This document shows positions 35,035-43,995 of a DNA stretch of 64,000 nt, in pieces. Numbering within the stretch: the stretch's first letter is position 1; each line of letters starts with the position of its first letter. Under the pieces are notes generated by a model. That model did not search any database. It was given only the letters and a program-made list of their open reading frames with translations, and had not been told where the DNA came from. The DNA lies in NCBI RefSeq assembly GCF_014200495.1, contig NZ_JACHBY010000001.1, positions 310,001-374,000 on the forward strand, read 5' to 3'. The position numbers were made by a program, and so were the translations under genes. This DNA comes from Mucilaginibacter geliditolerans (GTDB lineage Bacteria > Bacteroidota > Bacteroidia > Sphingobacteriales > Sphingobacteriaceae).

Positions 35035-35703
35035 ATGAACCATCTAGTCGCTCCATCTATTTTAGCTGCCGATTTTGCTAATCTGCAACGCGATATTGAA
35101 CTTATTAATAACAGCGAGGCCGATCTGATCCACGTTGATGTGATGGACGGGATGTTTGTACCTAATATTTCATTAGGATTGCCTGTTGTTAAGGCCGTTT
35201 ATAAACATGCTAAAAAGCCTTTGGATGTTCATTTAATGATTGTACAGCCCGAGCGTTATTTAAAGGATTTTAAAGAGGCCGGAGCAGCTAGCATTACGGT
35301 GCATTACGAAGCTTGCCCAAATCTGCATCGCACCGTACAGGTGATAAAGGAATTGGGCTGTAAGGCTTGTGTTGCCATTAATCCGCATACAACTGTAGCT
35401 TTATTGGAAGATATTATCCTTGATCTGGATATGGTGCTCATCATGTCTGTAAATCCAGGCTTTGGCGGACAAAAATTCATTGATAATACTTACAAAAAAT
35501 TAGCTGACATTAAAGCACTGAAAAGACGCTATAATCCCGAACTGCTGATTGAAGTTGATGGTGGTGTTGATGAAACCAATATTGTCAAACTTAGTGATGC
35601 AGGCGCTAATGTATTTGTAGCAGGTAATGCCGTATTTGCATCAGCTGACCCAACGGCTACCATAGCCAGTTTAAAGCATCCAGGTATCTTATCGCGATCG
35701 TAA
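35035..35703 (+). CDS. rpe: Ribulose-phosphate 3-epimerase
   Basis: This 222-residue TIM-barrel enzyme interconverts ribulose 5-phosphate and xylulose 5-phosphate in the pentose phosphate pathway. The motifs APSILAADF, HVDVMDGMFVPNIS (metal-binding Asp and His), MSVNPGFGGQKF (phosphate and active site) and EVDGGVDETN are all present. The length matches the family. The start is fixed by a consensus -7 box only four bases upstream. Confidence 0.96.
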   Translation: MNHLVAPSILAADFANLQRDIELINNSEADLIHVDVMDGMFVPNISLGLPVVKAVYKHAKKPLDVHLMIVQPERYLKDFKEAGAASITVHYEACPNLHRTVQVIKELGCKACVAINPHTTVALLEDIILDLDMVLIMSVNPGFGGQKFIDNTYKKLADIKALKRRYNPELLIEVDGGVDETNIVKLSDAGANVFVAGNAVFASADPTATIASLKHPGILSRS

Positions 35704-35891
35704 AGCTTTAAGAATCAATTCCAAATCCTCATTTTAACTGACCTTTCTTGCTTAACCCGTTTTAGTCGGAGAATTGTATTTCTTTTGAAAAAAAAGCAAA
35801 TAATCTCTATATATTTTGTCAAATTAATTAACTTCGGCGCGGCTAAGTAGCAATTTGTTAATTACGTATTTAGCTATAAATTATTAATAAT

Positions 35892-36959
35892 ATGAAACAT
35901 AATTTTGGTGCCGGACCCGGCATTTTACCTCATGAGGTTTTAAAACAGGCTGCAGCAGCAGTGGTAGATTTTAATGGTATAGGACTTTCTATATTAGAGA
36001 TCTCACACCGCTCGCCTGAGTTTGAAGCTGTTTTGGACGAAGCTGTAAAATTAGTTAAAGAGCTATTCAGCGTTCCGGAAGGTTATTCAGTATTGTTTTT
36101 ACAAGGGGGGGCAAGCACACAGTTTGCTATGGTACCTTATAATTTATTACCAGAGGGCGGAAAAGCTGCTTATCTTGAATCGGGTGTATGGGCAAATAAA
36201 GCAATAAAGGAAGTTAAATATTTTGGTGAGGCGCAAGTTGTTGCTACAGCAAAAGAAGCTAACTTCACTTATATCCCTAAGGATTTTGAAATCCCTGCCG
36301 ATGCAGCTTATTTCCACATCACATCAAACAATACCATTTACGGTACGCAACTGCATAAGTTCTTCCCGTCACCGGTACCTGTTGTTTGTGATATGTCATC
36401 AGATATTTTCAGCCGTAAAGTAAATGTTGCCGATTTTGGTTTGATCTATGCCGGTGCTCAAAAAAATATGGGCCCTGCAGGTGTTACACTAGTAATTGTT
36501 AAGGATGAAATATTAGGCAAATCAGGTCGCAAAATACCTGCTATGCTTAACTATCAAACACAAATAGAAGGCGGCTCAATGTACAACACGCCTCCGGTAT
36601 TTGCCATATATGTTTCAATGCTTACACTTAACTGGCTTAAATCAAAAGGTGGTGTTGAAGCTATCGAAAAAGAGAACGAAGCTAAAGCAAAGGTGCTATA
36701 TGAAGAAATTGACCGCAACCCATTATTCAAAGGTGTATGCGTTCCTGAGGATCGCTCAATTATGAACGTTTGTTTCGTAACTGAAAATCCTGAGCTTGAA
36801 AAGCCATTCCTTAAATTATGTGATGAAAAAGGAATAATTGGCATAAAAGGCCATAGAAGCGCAGGCGGTTTCAGAGCGTCTATATACAATGCATTGCCTA
36901 TCACCAGCGTTTATGTGCTGATTGATACCATGCGCGAATTTGCAGAGAAAAATAAATAA
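35892..36959 (+). CDS. serC: Phosphoserine aminotransferase
   Basis: This 355-residue PLP enzyme makes phosphoserine from 3-phosphohydroxypyruvate. The PLP-binding Lys is in [12 protein letters not shown]. The N-terminal segment [13 protein letters not shown] and the C-terminal [15 protein letters not shown] are typical of SerC. It is followed by serA on the same strand, separated by 106 bp filled with a CCCCCTAACCCCC-type repeat, so the pair forms the serine pathway unit. Confidence 0.96.
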   Translation: MKHNFGAGPGILPHEVLKQAAAAVVDFNGIGLSILEISHRSPEFEAVLDEAVKLVKELFSVPEGYSVLFLQGGASTQFAMVPYNLLPEGGKAAYLESGVWANKAIKEVKYFGEAQVVATAKEANFTYIPKDFEIPADAAYFHITSNNTIYGTQLHKFFPSPVPVVCDMSSDIFSRKVNVADFGLIYAGAQKNMGPAGVTLVIVKDEILGKSGRKIPAMLNYQTQIEGGSMYNTPPVFAIYVSMLTLNWLKSKGGVEAIEKENEAKAKVLYEEIDRNPLFKGVCVPEDRSIMNVCFVTENPELEKPFLKLCDEKGIIGIKGHRSAGGFRASIYNALPITSVYVLIDTMREFAEKNK

Positions 36960-36960
36960 G

Positions 36961-37051
36961 CCCCCTAACCCCCTGAAGGGGGAATAAGGAACTGCCTTCC
37001 CTAAAGGAGGAACTGAATTAATTGCTCCCCCTTTAGGGGGCTGGGGGGCTA
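36961..37051. repeat. CCCCCTAACCCCC inverted repeat between serC and serA
   Basis: The left half (36961-36983) reads CCCCCTAACCCCCTGAAGGG followed by GGA. The right half (37025-37051) contains CCCCCTTTAGGGGGCTGGGG, its reverse complement in large part. I know this kind of G/C-run repeat to be frequent between genes in Sphingobacteriaceae and other Bacteroidota. It fills the serC-serA gap. Confidence 0.75.
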
Positions 37052-37065
37052 AACACTAGAATGTA

Positions 37066-38016
37066 ATGATAAGAATATTAGCTAATGATGGTATCGATCC
37101 GATAGGCAAACAAATGCTGGAAGATGCCGGTTTTGAAGTAGATACGAACAACATACCACAGGACGAATTACCTGAGAAATTAAAAGCTTACGACGCTATT
37201 ACTGTGCGCAGCGCGACTAAAGTACGTAAAGCTTTAATTGATGCCACACCAAACCTTAAGCTGATTGGCAGGGGCGGAGTAGGCGTTGATAATATTGATG
37301 TTGAATATGCCAAAGAAAAAGGCATAGGCGTATACAATACACCGGCTTCATCTTCATTATCAGTTGCCGAACTGGTTTTTGCGCAATTATTTGGTGGCGT
37401 TCGCTTTTTGGCTGACAGCAACCGCAAAATGCCTGTTGAAGGAAACACTAAATTCAATGATCTTAAAAAAGCATATGCCAAAGGTGTTGAATTACGTGGT
37501 AAAACTTTAGGTATTGTAGGCTTTGGCCGTATCGGTCGCGAAGTAGCTAAAATAGCTATTGGCGTTGGCATGGATGTTTTGGCTTATGATCTTTACCCGT
37601 TCAATCCTGAACTGGCATTGGTTTTAGGCGGCGGCACCGTAGTAAATGTTACTATTGAATCAGCTTCATTGGAGAAGATCATCAAAACAGCAGATTTTAT
37701 TACTCTGCATACACCATTTGTCGACAAGGCCCTTATAGGCGCTGAAGAACTGGCTCAAATGAAAAAAGGTGTTGGCCTGGTTAATATATCACGCGGCGGC
37801 TTAATTGACGAGCTGGCGTTGATAGATGCCTTAAATAGCGGTAAAGTATCATTCGCAGCTTTGGATGTATTCGATAACGAACCTACACCACGCGAAGAGA
37901 TTCTGAAACATCCTAAAATTTCACTAACCCCACACATCGGCGCAGCCACTAACGAGGCACAGGAAAGAATAGGTGTGGAGTTAGCTAACTTGATTATAGA
38001 GCACTTTAAGAAGTAA
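37066..38016 (+). CDS. serA: D-3-phosphoglycerate dehydrogenase (short form)
   Basis: This 316-residue NAD-dependent enzyme performs the first step of serine synthesis. It has the Rossmann motif VGFGRIGREVA, catalytic Arg in INISRGGLIDE, Glu in FDNEPTP and His in LTPHIGAAT. It lacks the C-terminal ACT domain of long forms, so feedback inhibition by serine through ACT is not expected. Other 2-hydroxyacid dehydrogenases look similar; the adjacent serC supports SerA. Confidence 0.9.
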   Translation: MIRILANDGIDPIGKQMLEDAGFEVDTNNIPQDELPEKLKAYDAITVRSATKVRKALIDATPNLKLIGRGGVGVDNIDVEYAKEKGIGVYNTPASSSLSVAELVFAQLFGGVRFLADSNRKMPVEGNTKFNDLKKAYAKGVELRGKTLGIVGFGRIGREVAKIAIGVGMDVLAYDLYPFNPELALVLGGGTVVNVTIESASLEKIIKTADFITLHTPFVDKALIGAEELAQMKKGVGLVNISRGGLIDELALIDALNSGKVSFAALDVFDNEPTPREEILKHPKISLTPHIGAATNEAQERIGVELANLIIEHFKK

Positions 38017-38042
38017 CAAGCCGGATCGGGCTAATTTTTTTG

Positions 38043-38076
38043 AATGGCATGAATTAAAAAATTCATGCCATTTTAC
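38043..38076 (+). terminator. Terminator of serA
   Basis: Perfect 13-bp arms (38043-38055 and 38060-38072, aatggcatgaatt and its complement) with an AAAA loop are followed by TTTTACTTT. It lies 26 bp after the serA stop. Confidence 0.75.
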
Positions 38077-38090
38077 TTTAAATTAGTAGT

Positions 38091-38630
38091 GTGGAACGTG
38101 ATAACGCTCAATTAATAATTCTTGTTTCTGAAAGATTAATCTTCAGACAGCACATTATGGCTGATATGGATGCCTATTGTGATATGGAACAAGATCCGGA
38201 CGTACGGAAATTTGTTGGTGGATATGCTCGTTCTCGGGAAGATGCGGAAAGCCGCTTTTTAAATGGCGCGTTTCAACCTGTAAACGACCGCCTGGCAATG
38301 TGGGCTACTATTCTCAAATCTGAAAATAAATATATCGGAAGATGTGGCTTATATCCACACTTTAATGTGGATGGCAACCCTATAAAAGATGAAGCCACTT
38401 TGGCATTTTATATTGCACGCGGGTATTGGGGGCGTGGTTTTGCCACAGAAGCCGGGCAGGCATTTATACGTTTTGGTTTTGATGTGTTGAAGGTTAAGCG
38501 AATTGTAGCTACCATACAGGTTGGTAACGATCCTTCCGTCCATGTCATTAAAAAACTTGGATTTATGCTCTGCCACACAGAATCTGGCCCCAGGTCATTC
38601 TACCATTTAGAACTTAAAGAAAATATTTAA
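38091..38630 (+). CDS. GNAT acetyltransferase, RimJ/RimL type
   Basis: This 179-residue protein has the GNAT fold used by RimJ/RimL-like N-acetyltransferases. It opens SERLIFRQHIMADMDAY. The acetyl-CoA-binding loop is in RGYWGRGFATEAGQAF, and the end has NDPSVHVIKKLGF, the usual N-x-x-S-xx-x-x-K-L-G-F motif. The start codon is GTG at 38091; no ATG gives a full N-terminal strand. The substrate is unknown. Confidence 0.88.
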   Translation: MERDNAQLIILVSERLIFRQHIMADMDAYCDMEQDPDVRKFVGGYARSREDAESRFLNGAFQPVNDRLAMWATILKSENKYIGRCGLYPHFNVDGNPIKDEATLAFYIARGYWGRGFATEAGQAFIRFGFDVLKVKRIVATIQVGNDPSVHVIKKLGFMLCHTESGPRSFYHLELKENI

Positions 38631-38689
38631 CAACCCGTTTTATAACCTTATACCTAAAAGAGCCGAAACAATTATATAAAATCCGTACT

Positions 38690-40081
38690 TTATAAGTCGT
38701 AGCTAATTCCCTTTTCCGGTATCACCACTTTATAACCATCAAACTCCAAACTATTGGCCAAAGCCTGCATGCTTTCTGTTTCACCATGCACAAGGAAAAT
38801 ACTTTTGGTTTTAGACTTGTCCTGCTGATGAACAACACTTGTCAGATCCTCATGATCTCCGTGAGCACTTAGTACATCAGTTTGTTTAATGGTGGCATAA
38901 ACCGCAAGGTCGCGGTCTTTAATGTGAACTATAGAGTCGCCCCGCAATAAGCGATGGCCTAAAGTCCCTTTGGCGCAGTAGCCGATAAAAAGTATGGTGC
39001 AATAATAATTCTGGATGTTATAGAACAGGTGATCCTGTATGCGCCCGCCCTCCAGCATGCCGGCTGAAGATATGATAATGCAGGGCTCGAAATAATTGGA
39101 AACCTGTCGGCTGTCCTTTAAAGTTTCAACGTAGGTTAAGTTATCAAACTCAAACTCATCACCCTGATTTTTATAAAAATCCTGCGCTTCCTGATTCACC
39201 AGATTGTGGTATTTGCGGTAAATACCGGTAGCCATTGAAGCCATCGGACTATCAACAAACACTTTAACAGGTGGCAATGAACCGCTGCTGAAGATCTTAT
39301 TAAGCGCAAAAACCAATGATTGTGTGCGCCCGATGCTGAATGCAGGGATGATCATGCGGCCTTGTTCTTTTATACAAGCCTTTTCTATAACCTCAACCAA
39401 AGTTTCCTCAACAGATTTTCCTTTGGAATGAAACCTGCCACCGTAGGTTGATTCTGTTACCAGGTAATCAACCTGTGGTAAGCTTTCCGGATCATTTAAA
39501 ACAGGGTAGTTTTTACGGCCTATATCGCCTGTAAATGCTATGCTTTTTTCAGTGCCGTTATCATTTATCTTGAGTACTGCAGCCGCTGCGCCTAACAAAT
39601 GCCCAACTGGTATAAAAGTAAGTTCAATATCGCCATTCACCCTGAATGGCCGGTTAAAGCCGATGGTAATAAAACGCTCCACTGTATCCATCACATGCTT
39701 TTGCAGGTATAATGGCTGGCCGCCGCTATTGAATTTGCTTTTCCCGCGCTTTCCTTTTTTCTGCGCCTTACGCATAAAAATACTTACCGAATCCATCAAT
39801 AAAAGCTCAGTAAGATCGGCTGTAGGAGGAGTGCATAATATTTGTCCTTCAAAACCTAAGCGTACAAGCGTAGGTAGGTTGCCTGAATGGTCAATGTGTG
39901 CGTGGGTAAGTATTACCAGGTCAATCTCGGCCGGATTAAACGGGAAATCCTCATTCATTTGTATGTTGTGGTCTTTCTCGTAATCAAGCCCACAATCCAC
40001 AAGTATTTTATATTGGCCAACCTGCAGCAAATGCATGCTGCCTGTAACCTGTCGGGCAGCCCCGTGTATGGTTAATTTCAT
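38690..40081 (-). CDS. Beta-CASP metallo-beta-lactamase RNA nuclease (CPSF/KH-less type)
   Basis: This 463-residue protein has the metallo-beta-lactamase motifs HAHIDHSG (zinc ligands), GDIGR and later SAHGD. The beta-CASP insert has CIIISSAGMLEGGRI and FIGYCAKGTLGHRL. This layout defines RNA-processing exo/endonucleases related to CPSF-73 and YSH1. It probably cuts or trims RNA in the cytoplasm. It forms a minus-strand group with a small membrane protein and a DUF62 enzyme, with gaps of 53 and 5 bp respectively in the order upstream. Confidence 0.9.
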   Translation of the reverse strand: MKLTIHGAARQVTGSMHLLQVGQYKILVDCGLDYEKDHNIQMNEDFPFNPAEIDLVILTHAHIDHSGNLPTLVRLGFEGQILCTPPTADLTELLLMDSVSIFMRKAQKKGKRGKSKFNSGGQPLYLQKHVMDTVERFITIGFNRPFRVNGDIELTFIPVGHLLGAAAAVLKINDNGTEKSIAFTGDIGRKNYPVLNDPESLPQVDYLVTESTYGGRFHSKGKSVEETLVEVIEKACIKEQGRMIIPAFSIGRTQSLVFALNKIFSSGSLPPVKVFVDSPMASMATGIYRKYHNLVNQEAQDFYKNQGDEFEFDNLTYVETLKDSRQVSNYFEPCIIISSAGMLEGGRIQDHLFYNIQNYYCTILFIGYCAKGTLGHRLLRGDSIVHIKDRDLAVYATIKQTDVLSAHGDHEDLTSVVHQQDKSKTKSIFLVHGETESMQALANSLEFDGYKVVIPEKGISYDL

Positions 40082-40134
40082 CCTAATTCATAGCTAAACC
40101 CTGTGTAACAAATCATATACTAATTGGCTATGAA

Positions 40135-40659
40135 CTATTTATCTTTTTTAACGAATTTGGCCCTCAAAAGCAATATCACAACAAAAAGAAGCGCGAAGAT
40201 TATCCCCAAAGATATCTGTTTACTTTTTTGCTGATCCTGCTCGGTTAACTCAATATCATGTTTCAGTTTTTCGTTTTGATCCCTCAGCCGGTTAATGGTG
40301 GTCATATAACCCATCTTGCTTGTATCAGCATCTATAACATGACTTTGAACCTCTTTTTGCTCAAATGTTTTATAATCTAACAGCACCTTTAGCTGAACGA
40401 AAATATCATCATCAGTTTTAACAATATCCATCAAGATATCATTCGAGTGGCGGATATCTTTTTTTGTTTGCAGTCCGAATATCCCTGTGTGCTGACTTAA
40501 GCTTTGATCGTACTGACCAAATTTTTGTTTACGCTGTCCCAGCATATCATTTATCTTTTTACGTTGTGCCTGGTAAGCCATTGAGTCGGCGCTTACCTGT
40601 GCATAGGTATCAGCTAGAAAAAAAGAGAATAGAACGAGTAAAAGTATTTTTTTCATCAT
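40135..40659 (-). CDS. Exported coiled-coil protein with C-terminal membrane helix
   Basis: This 174-residue protein has a signal peptide (about 1-20, ending TYAQ), a long charged helical region likely to form coiled coil (about 25-145), and a C-terminal membrane helix (about 148-166) followed by KKDK. I do not recognise a family. The orientation suggests that the coiled coil projects into the periplasm from a C-terminal anchor. The gene follows the DUF62 gene by 5 bp, so the two are probably co-transcribed. Confidence 0.6.
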   Translation of the reverse strand: MMKKILLLVLFSFFLADTYAQVSADSMAYQAQRKKINDMLGQRKQKFGQYDQSLSQHTGIFGLQTKKDIRHSNDILMDIVKTDDDIFVQLKVLLDYKTFEQKEVQSHVIDADTSKMGYMTTINRLRDQNEKLKHDIELTEQDQQKSKQISLGIIFALLFVVILLLRAKFVKKDK

Positions 40660-40664
40660 ATGTA

Positions 40665-41441
40665 TTATTCAAAATCGAGTATAACGCTATCGCCAAGATT
40701 TAGCCCTAACAGGCCGCTAGCATTGCCTTTATTTATGGCTATCTCCAAATGGTCGCTTATACCAAACAGGCACAGCTTTTCACCCTCAGGAACTTCATTA
40801 TAATGCCAGCTTAAATGGTTAATGGTTTCATTGCGTTTAAAGTACAAAATAAAACGGCGTCCGCGCTGTACATTGTTAAAAAATTCCTTGGTTATATTGG
40901 TTATCACGTTTTGGAACGAGTCGATATAGATTACTGAGCCCTTTATCTGGTTTTTATCAACCACAGGCTGCAGGTTCATTTTCTTTTCAATATCGCTGGT
41001 TGGTATACCTATTTCGCTTAGCTTACCGCCTTTCGCCAGGTGACAGGCTGCCTTAACAAAAATATCGGCCAGCGGGAAGTGCAAAAACTTAAGATCCTGC
41101 ATAATAGTTATTTCCACCACCTCATCAGGCTCGGTATTGAACATCAGGGAGAATATGCCATTATCAGCCCCAACAAAATAATGATTTTTATATTTTATAG
41201 CCAGATACCGGGTTGATGTGCTGAAAACTGTATCAATACCAATTAAGTGCACCGTAGCATTCGGAAAATAATAAAAACTATTCTTTAAAATGAACGCTGC
41301 TTGCTGTATATTGAAGGCCGAAACGCTATTGGTAATATCAACAATATTTACGGTTGGCAACAATTTCAGGATGCTGCCTTTGAGTGCAGCCTGATAAATA
41401 TCTTTATCGCCCAAATCTGTAGTTAATGTTATTATTGCCAT
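40665..41441 (-). CDS. SAM hydroxide adenosyltransferase-like protein (DUF62, fluorinase/chlorinase fold)
   Basis: This 258-residue protein belongs to the DUF62/SAM chlorinase-fluorinase superfamily. It opens ITLTTDLGDKDIYQAALKGSIL, with the SAM-binding Asp, and contains YFVGADNGIFSLMF and the C-terminal beta barrel (VIYIDSFQNVITNITKEFF). Characterised non-halogenase members hydrolyse S-adenosylmethionine to adenosine and methionine using hydroxide. Nothing suggests halide use. Its cellular role in Bacteroidota is unclear. Confidence 0.87.
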   Translation of the reverse strand: MAIITLTTDLGDKDIYQAALKGSILKLLPTVNIVDITNSVSAFNIQQAAFILKNSFYYFPNATVHLIGIDTVFSTSTRYLAIKYKNHYFVGADNGIFSLMFNTEPDEVVEITIMQDLKFLHFPLADIFVKAACHLAKGGKLSEIGIPTSDIEKKMNLQPVVDKNQIKGSVIYIDSFQNVITNITKEFFNNVQRGRRFILYFKRNETINHLSWHYNEVPEGEKLCLFGISDHLEIAINKGNASGLLGLNLGDSVILDFE

Positions 41442-41541
41442 TAATATTTTAAAATTTTATTACTAATCTTGTAGAAGCATTAGATGCTGCAAATATCAAT
41501 TTTTAATTCATAAAAATCTGCAACTAAAAAATCAATTTGTA

Positions 41542-42501
41542 TTGAACGAACTTAAATTATCAATTGAAAACATCAACCCCGCAGTATTATGGGGACCGAA
41601 TAATGATCATTTTGAGATCATTAGAAAGCAGTATCCAAAGCTAAAAATTGTAGCCCGCGGCAACGAGGTAAAGATATTAGGGGATGAGCATGAAATAACT
41701 ACGTTTCATGAAAGATTTGAGCACCTGCTGCAGCATGTGGAGAAATATGAATCACTTAACATTACTGACCTTGAGCGCATTTTAGGTACAAAGGCATCAG
41801 CATCTTCACCAGCAGATCCGGCAGCGGATAAGTTTGCCAGTGGCGAAGTTATTGTGTTTGGCCCTAACGGCGTTATGGTAAAGGCACGTACAGCCAACCA
41901 ACGTAAAATGGTTGATTGTATTAACAAAAGCGATATACTTTTTGCCATTGGCCCGGCAGGTACAGGTAAAACCTATACCGCGGTTGCATTGGCAGTAAGG
42001 GCTTTAAAAAACAAGGAGATAAAACGCATAATCCTTACCAGGCCGGCAGTTGAAGCAGGGGAGAACCTCGGCTTTTTACCGGGCGACCTTAAGGAAAAGA
42101 TAGATCCATACCTGCGCCCGTTATATGACGCGCTTGATGATATGATACCAGCCGAAAAGCTAAAACTTTATCTGGAAAACCGTACCATTGAGATCGCGCC
42201 ACTGGCATTTATGCGCGGCCGTACACTGGATAACTGCTTTGTTATTTTGGATGAGGCACAAAATGCTACTGATATGCAGTTAAAGATGTTTTTAACACGT
42301 ATGGGGCCATCAGCCAAGTTTATTGTAACGGGTGATGTTACACAGATAGATCTACCTAAAAAACAACAATCAGGCTTGCATACCGCCCTGCGTATCTTAA
42401 CCGATATTAAAGGGATTGACATAGTTTACTTAAGCGGCGAAGACGTAGTAAGACACAAACTGGTAAGGAAAATATTAGCAGCTTACGGAGATATACAATA
42501 G
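41542..42501 (+). CDS. PhoH-like ATPase
   Basis: This 319-residue protein has an N-terminal region similar to a KH-like domain (about 1-100) and the PhoH ATPase core with Walker A GPAGTGKTYTA (near 136-146) and Walker B CFVILDEAQN. PhoH proteins are linked to RNA metabolism and often sit near ybeY. The start codon is TTG at 41542. There is no in-frame ATG upstream before the sequence loses similarity, and the protein begins MNELKLSIENINPAVLWG as in relatives. Confidence 0.9.
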   Translation: MNELKLSIENINPAVLWGPNNDHFEIIRKQYPKLKIVARGNEVKILGDEHEITTFHERFEHLLQHVEKYESLNITDLERILGTKASASSPADPAADKFASGEVIVFGPNGVMVKARTANQRKMVDCINKSDILFAIGPAGTGKTYTAVALAVRALKNKEIKRIILTRPAVEAGENLGFLPGDLKEKIDPYLRPLYDALDDMIPAEKLKLYLENRTIEIAPLAFMRGRTLDNCFVILDEAQNATDMQLKMFLTRMGPSAKFIVTGDVTQIDLPKKQQSGLHTALRILTDIKGIDIVYLSGEDVVRHKLVRKILAAYGDIQ

Positions 42502-42504
42502 TTT

Positions 42505-42600
42505 TAGTAGCAAGTAGTCAGTATCAAGTAGCAAGACGGAATTTGCTATTTTTGCTGGCGATAAAATACTTGATACTAAGTACTAGATACTTGATACTAA
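42505..42600. repeat. Word-array inverted repeat upstream of purC, AGTATCAAGTA family
   Basis: The left half (42505-42535) repeats TAGCAAGTAGTC and AGTATCAAGTAGC. The right half (42567-42600) repeats TACTTGATACTA in reverse complement (ATACTTGATACTAAGTACTA then GATACTTGATACTA). The purC -7 box lies in the spacer, so the right half would be in the 5' leader. A second copy of the same family is at 60419-60505. Confidence 0.75.
42547..42554 (+). promoter_or_regulatory. -7 promoter box of purC
   Basis: TATTTTTG fits TAnnTTTG and lies 50 bp before the ATG at 42605, between the two halves of the repeat. Confidence 0.5.
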
Positions 42601-42604
42601 AAAA

Positions 42605-43549
42605 ATGAATGCAATAAAAGAAACACACTTTAATTTTCCGGGGCAAACGGCCTTTTATAAAGGAAAAGTACGCGATGTTTATACTATAAAAAATAAATAC
42701 CTGGCCATGGTTGTTAGCGATCGCATATCAGCATTTGATGTGGTTTTGCCGGAAGCTATACCTTTTAAAGGGCAGGTTTTAAATCAGATAGCAGCAGGTT
42801 TTTTAAAGGCTACAGCCGATATCGTACCTAACTGGGTTGTTAGTGTACCTGATCCGAGCGTTACTATCGGCCGTATTTGTGAGCCTTATAAAGTAGAGAT
42901 GGTTATTCGCGGTTATTTGGCCGGGCATGCGGCACGTGAATATGCTGCCGGTAAAAGACAGGTTTGCGGTGTAAGCTTACCTGAAGGATTAAAGGAGAAT
43001 GATAAACTGCCTGAGCCTATCATTACACCAACCACTAAAGCATCGGTAGGGCATGATGAGGATATCTCGCGCGAGCAGATACTGGCTAAGAAGATAGTAT
43101 CTGAACAGGATTACATCCAACTGGAAAACTATACCAGGGCATTATACCAGCGTGGTACCGAAATAGCGGCAAAACAAGGTTTAATATTAGTTGATACCAA
43201 ATATGAATTTGGCAAGGCTGATGGTAAAATATTCCTGATTGACGAGATACATACCCCTGATTCATCCCGTTATTTTTACAGCGAAGGTTATGAAGCACGC
43301 CAGGCAAGTGGTGAAGCTCAAAAACAACTTTCAAAAGAGTTTGTTAGAAAGTGGTTGATTGAAAACGGTTTCCAGGGTAAGGACGGACAAGTTATACCAA
43401 CAATGACAAAGGAGATAGTTCAATCCATATCTGACAGGTATATTGAGCTTTACGAAAAAATTACCGGTGAAGCATTTGTAAAACCTGAAAGTACTGATAT
43501 ATTGAACAGGGTTGAAACAGCAATTATAGGTGCGCTGTCGTCATTGTAA
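42605..43549 (+). CDS. purC: Phosphoribosylaminoimidazole-succinocarboxamide synthase
   Basis: This 314-residue enzyme joins aspartate to CAIR in purine synthesis. SAICAR synthase motifs are present: [12 protein letters not shown] (ATP loop), [35 protein letters not shown] and [25 protein letters not shown]. The length is that of the longer yeast-like form rather than the short form of about 240 residues. It stands alone among purine genes in this window. Confidence 0.96.
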   Translation: MNAIKETHFNFPGQTAFYKGKVRDVYTIKNKYLAMVVSDRISAFDVVLPEAIPFKGQVLNQIAAGFLKATADIVPNWVVSVPDPSVTIGRICEPYKVEMVIRGYLAGHAAREYAAGKRQVCGVSLPEGLKENDKLPEPIITPTTKASVGHDEDISREQILAKKIVSEQDYIQLENYTRALYQRGTEIAAKQGLILVDTKYEFGKADGKIFLIDEIHTPDSSRYFYSEGYEARQASGEAQKQLSKEFVRKWLIENGFQGKDGQVIPTMTKEIVQSISDRYIELYEKITGEAFVKPESTDILNRVETAIIGALSSL

Positions 43550-43595
43550 TTTTTATTATAAATAATATTATATCTTAGTGCTTTAATTTATTGAG

Positions 43596-43973
43596 ATGAA
43601 ATTTACGATTGATAAACACGAGAAGTATATATTGGTGAAGCTGAATGAGTCAAAATTAAATTCATTGGTTACTCCTCAGCTAAAATCTGAGCTAATACTT
43701 ATAAATACTGAAGGCCAAAGAAATATTGTTCTTGATCTTTCGCAAGTAAAATTTGCCGATTCATCCGGATTAAGCAGTTTACTGGTAGGGCACCGTTTAT
43801 GTAAAAACTCCAAAGGGGTGTTTATTCTGACGGGATTAAGCGATGCTGTTTCACGCCTGATAACTATTTCGCAACTGGATAATGTACTTTCTATAGTTCC
43901 TACATCAGAAGAGGCTATCGATCTTGTATTTATGGAAGAAATAGAAAAAGAATTAAAAAAAGAAGCAAAATAA
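43596..43973 (+). CDS. STAS-domain protein, anti-sigma-factor-antagonist-like
   Basis: This 125-residue cytoplasmic protein consists of one STAS domain. The phosphorylatable-Ser loop is in LSQVKFADSSGLSSLLVGHR, as in SpoIIAA-like proteins, and a charged C-terminal tail follows. No anti-sigma kinase or phosphatase gene is adjacent, so its partner is elsewhere or absent. It precedes RNase Z by 22 bp on the same strand and is probably co-transcribed with it. Confidence 0.85.
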   Translation: MKFTIDKHEKYILVKLNESKLNSLVTPQLKSELILINTEGQRNIVLDLSQVKFADSSGLSSLLVGHRLCKNSKGVFILTGLSDAVSRLITISQLDNVLSIVPTSEEAIDLVFMEEIEKELKKEAK

Positions 43974-43995
43974 TCACCACTATTGTTTACCCTAT

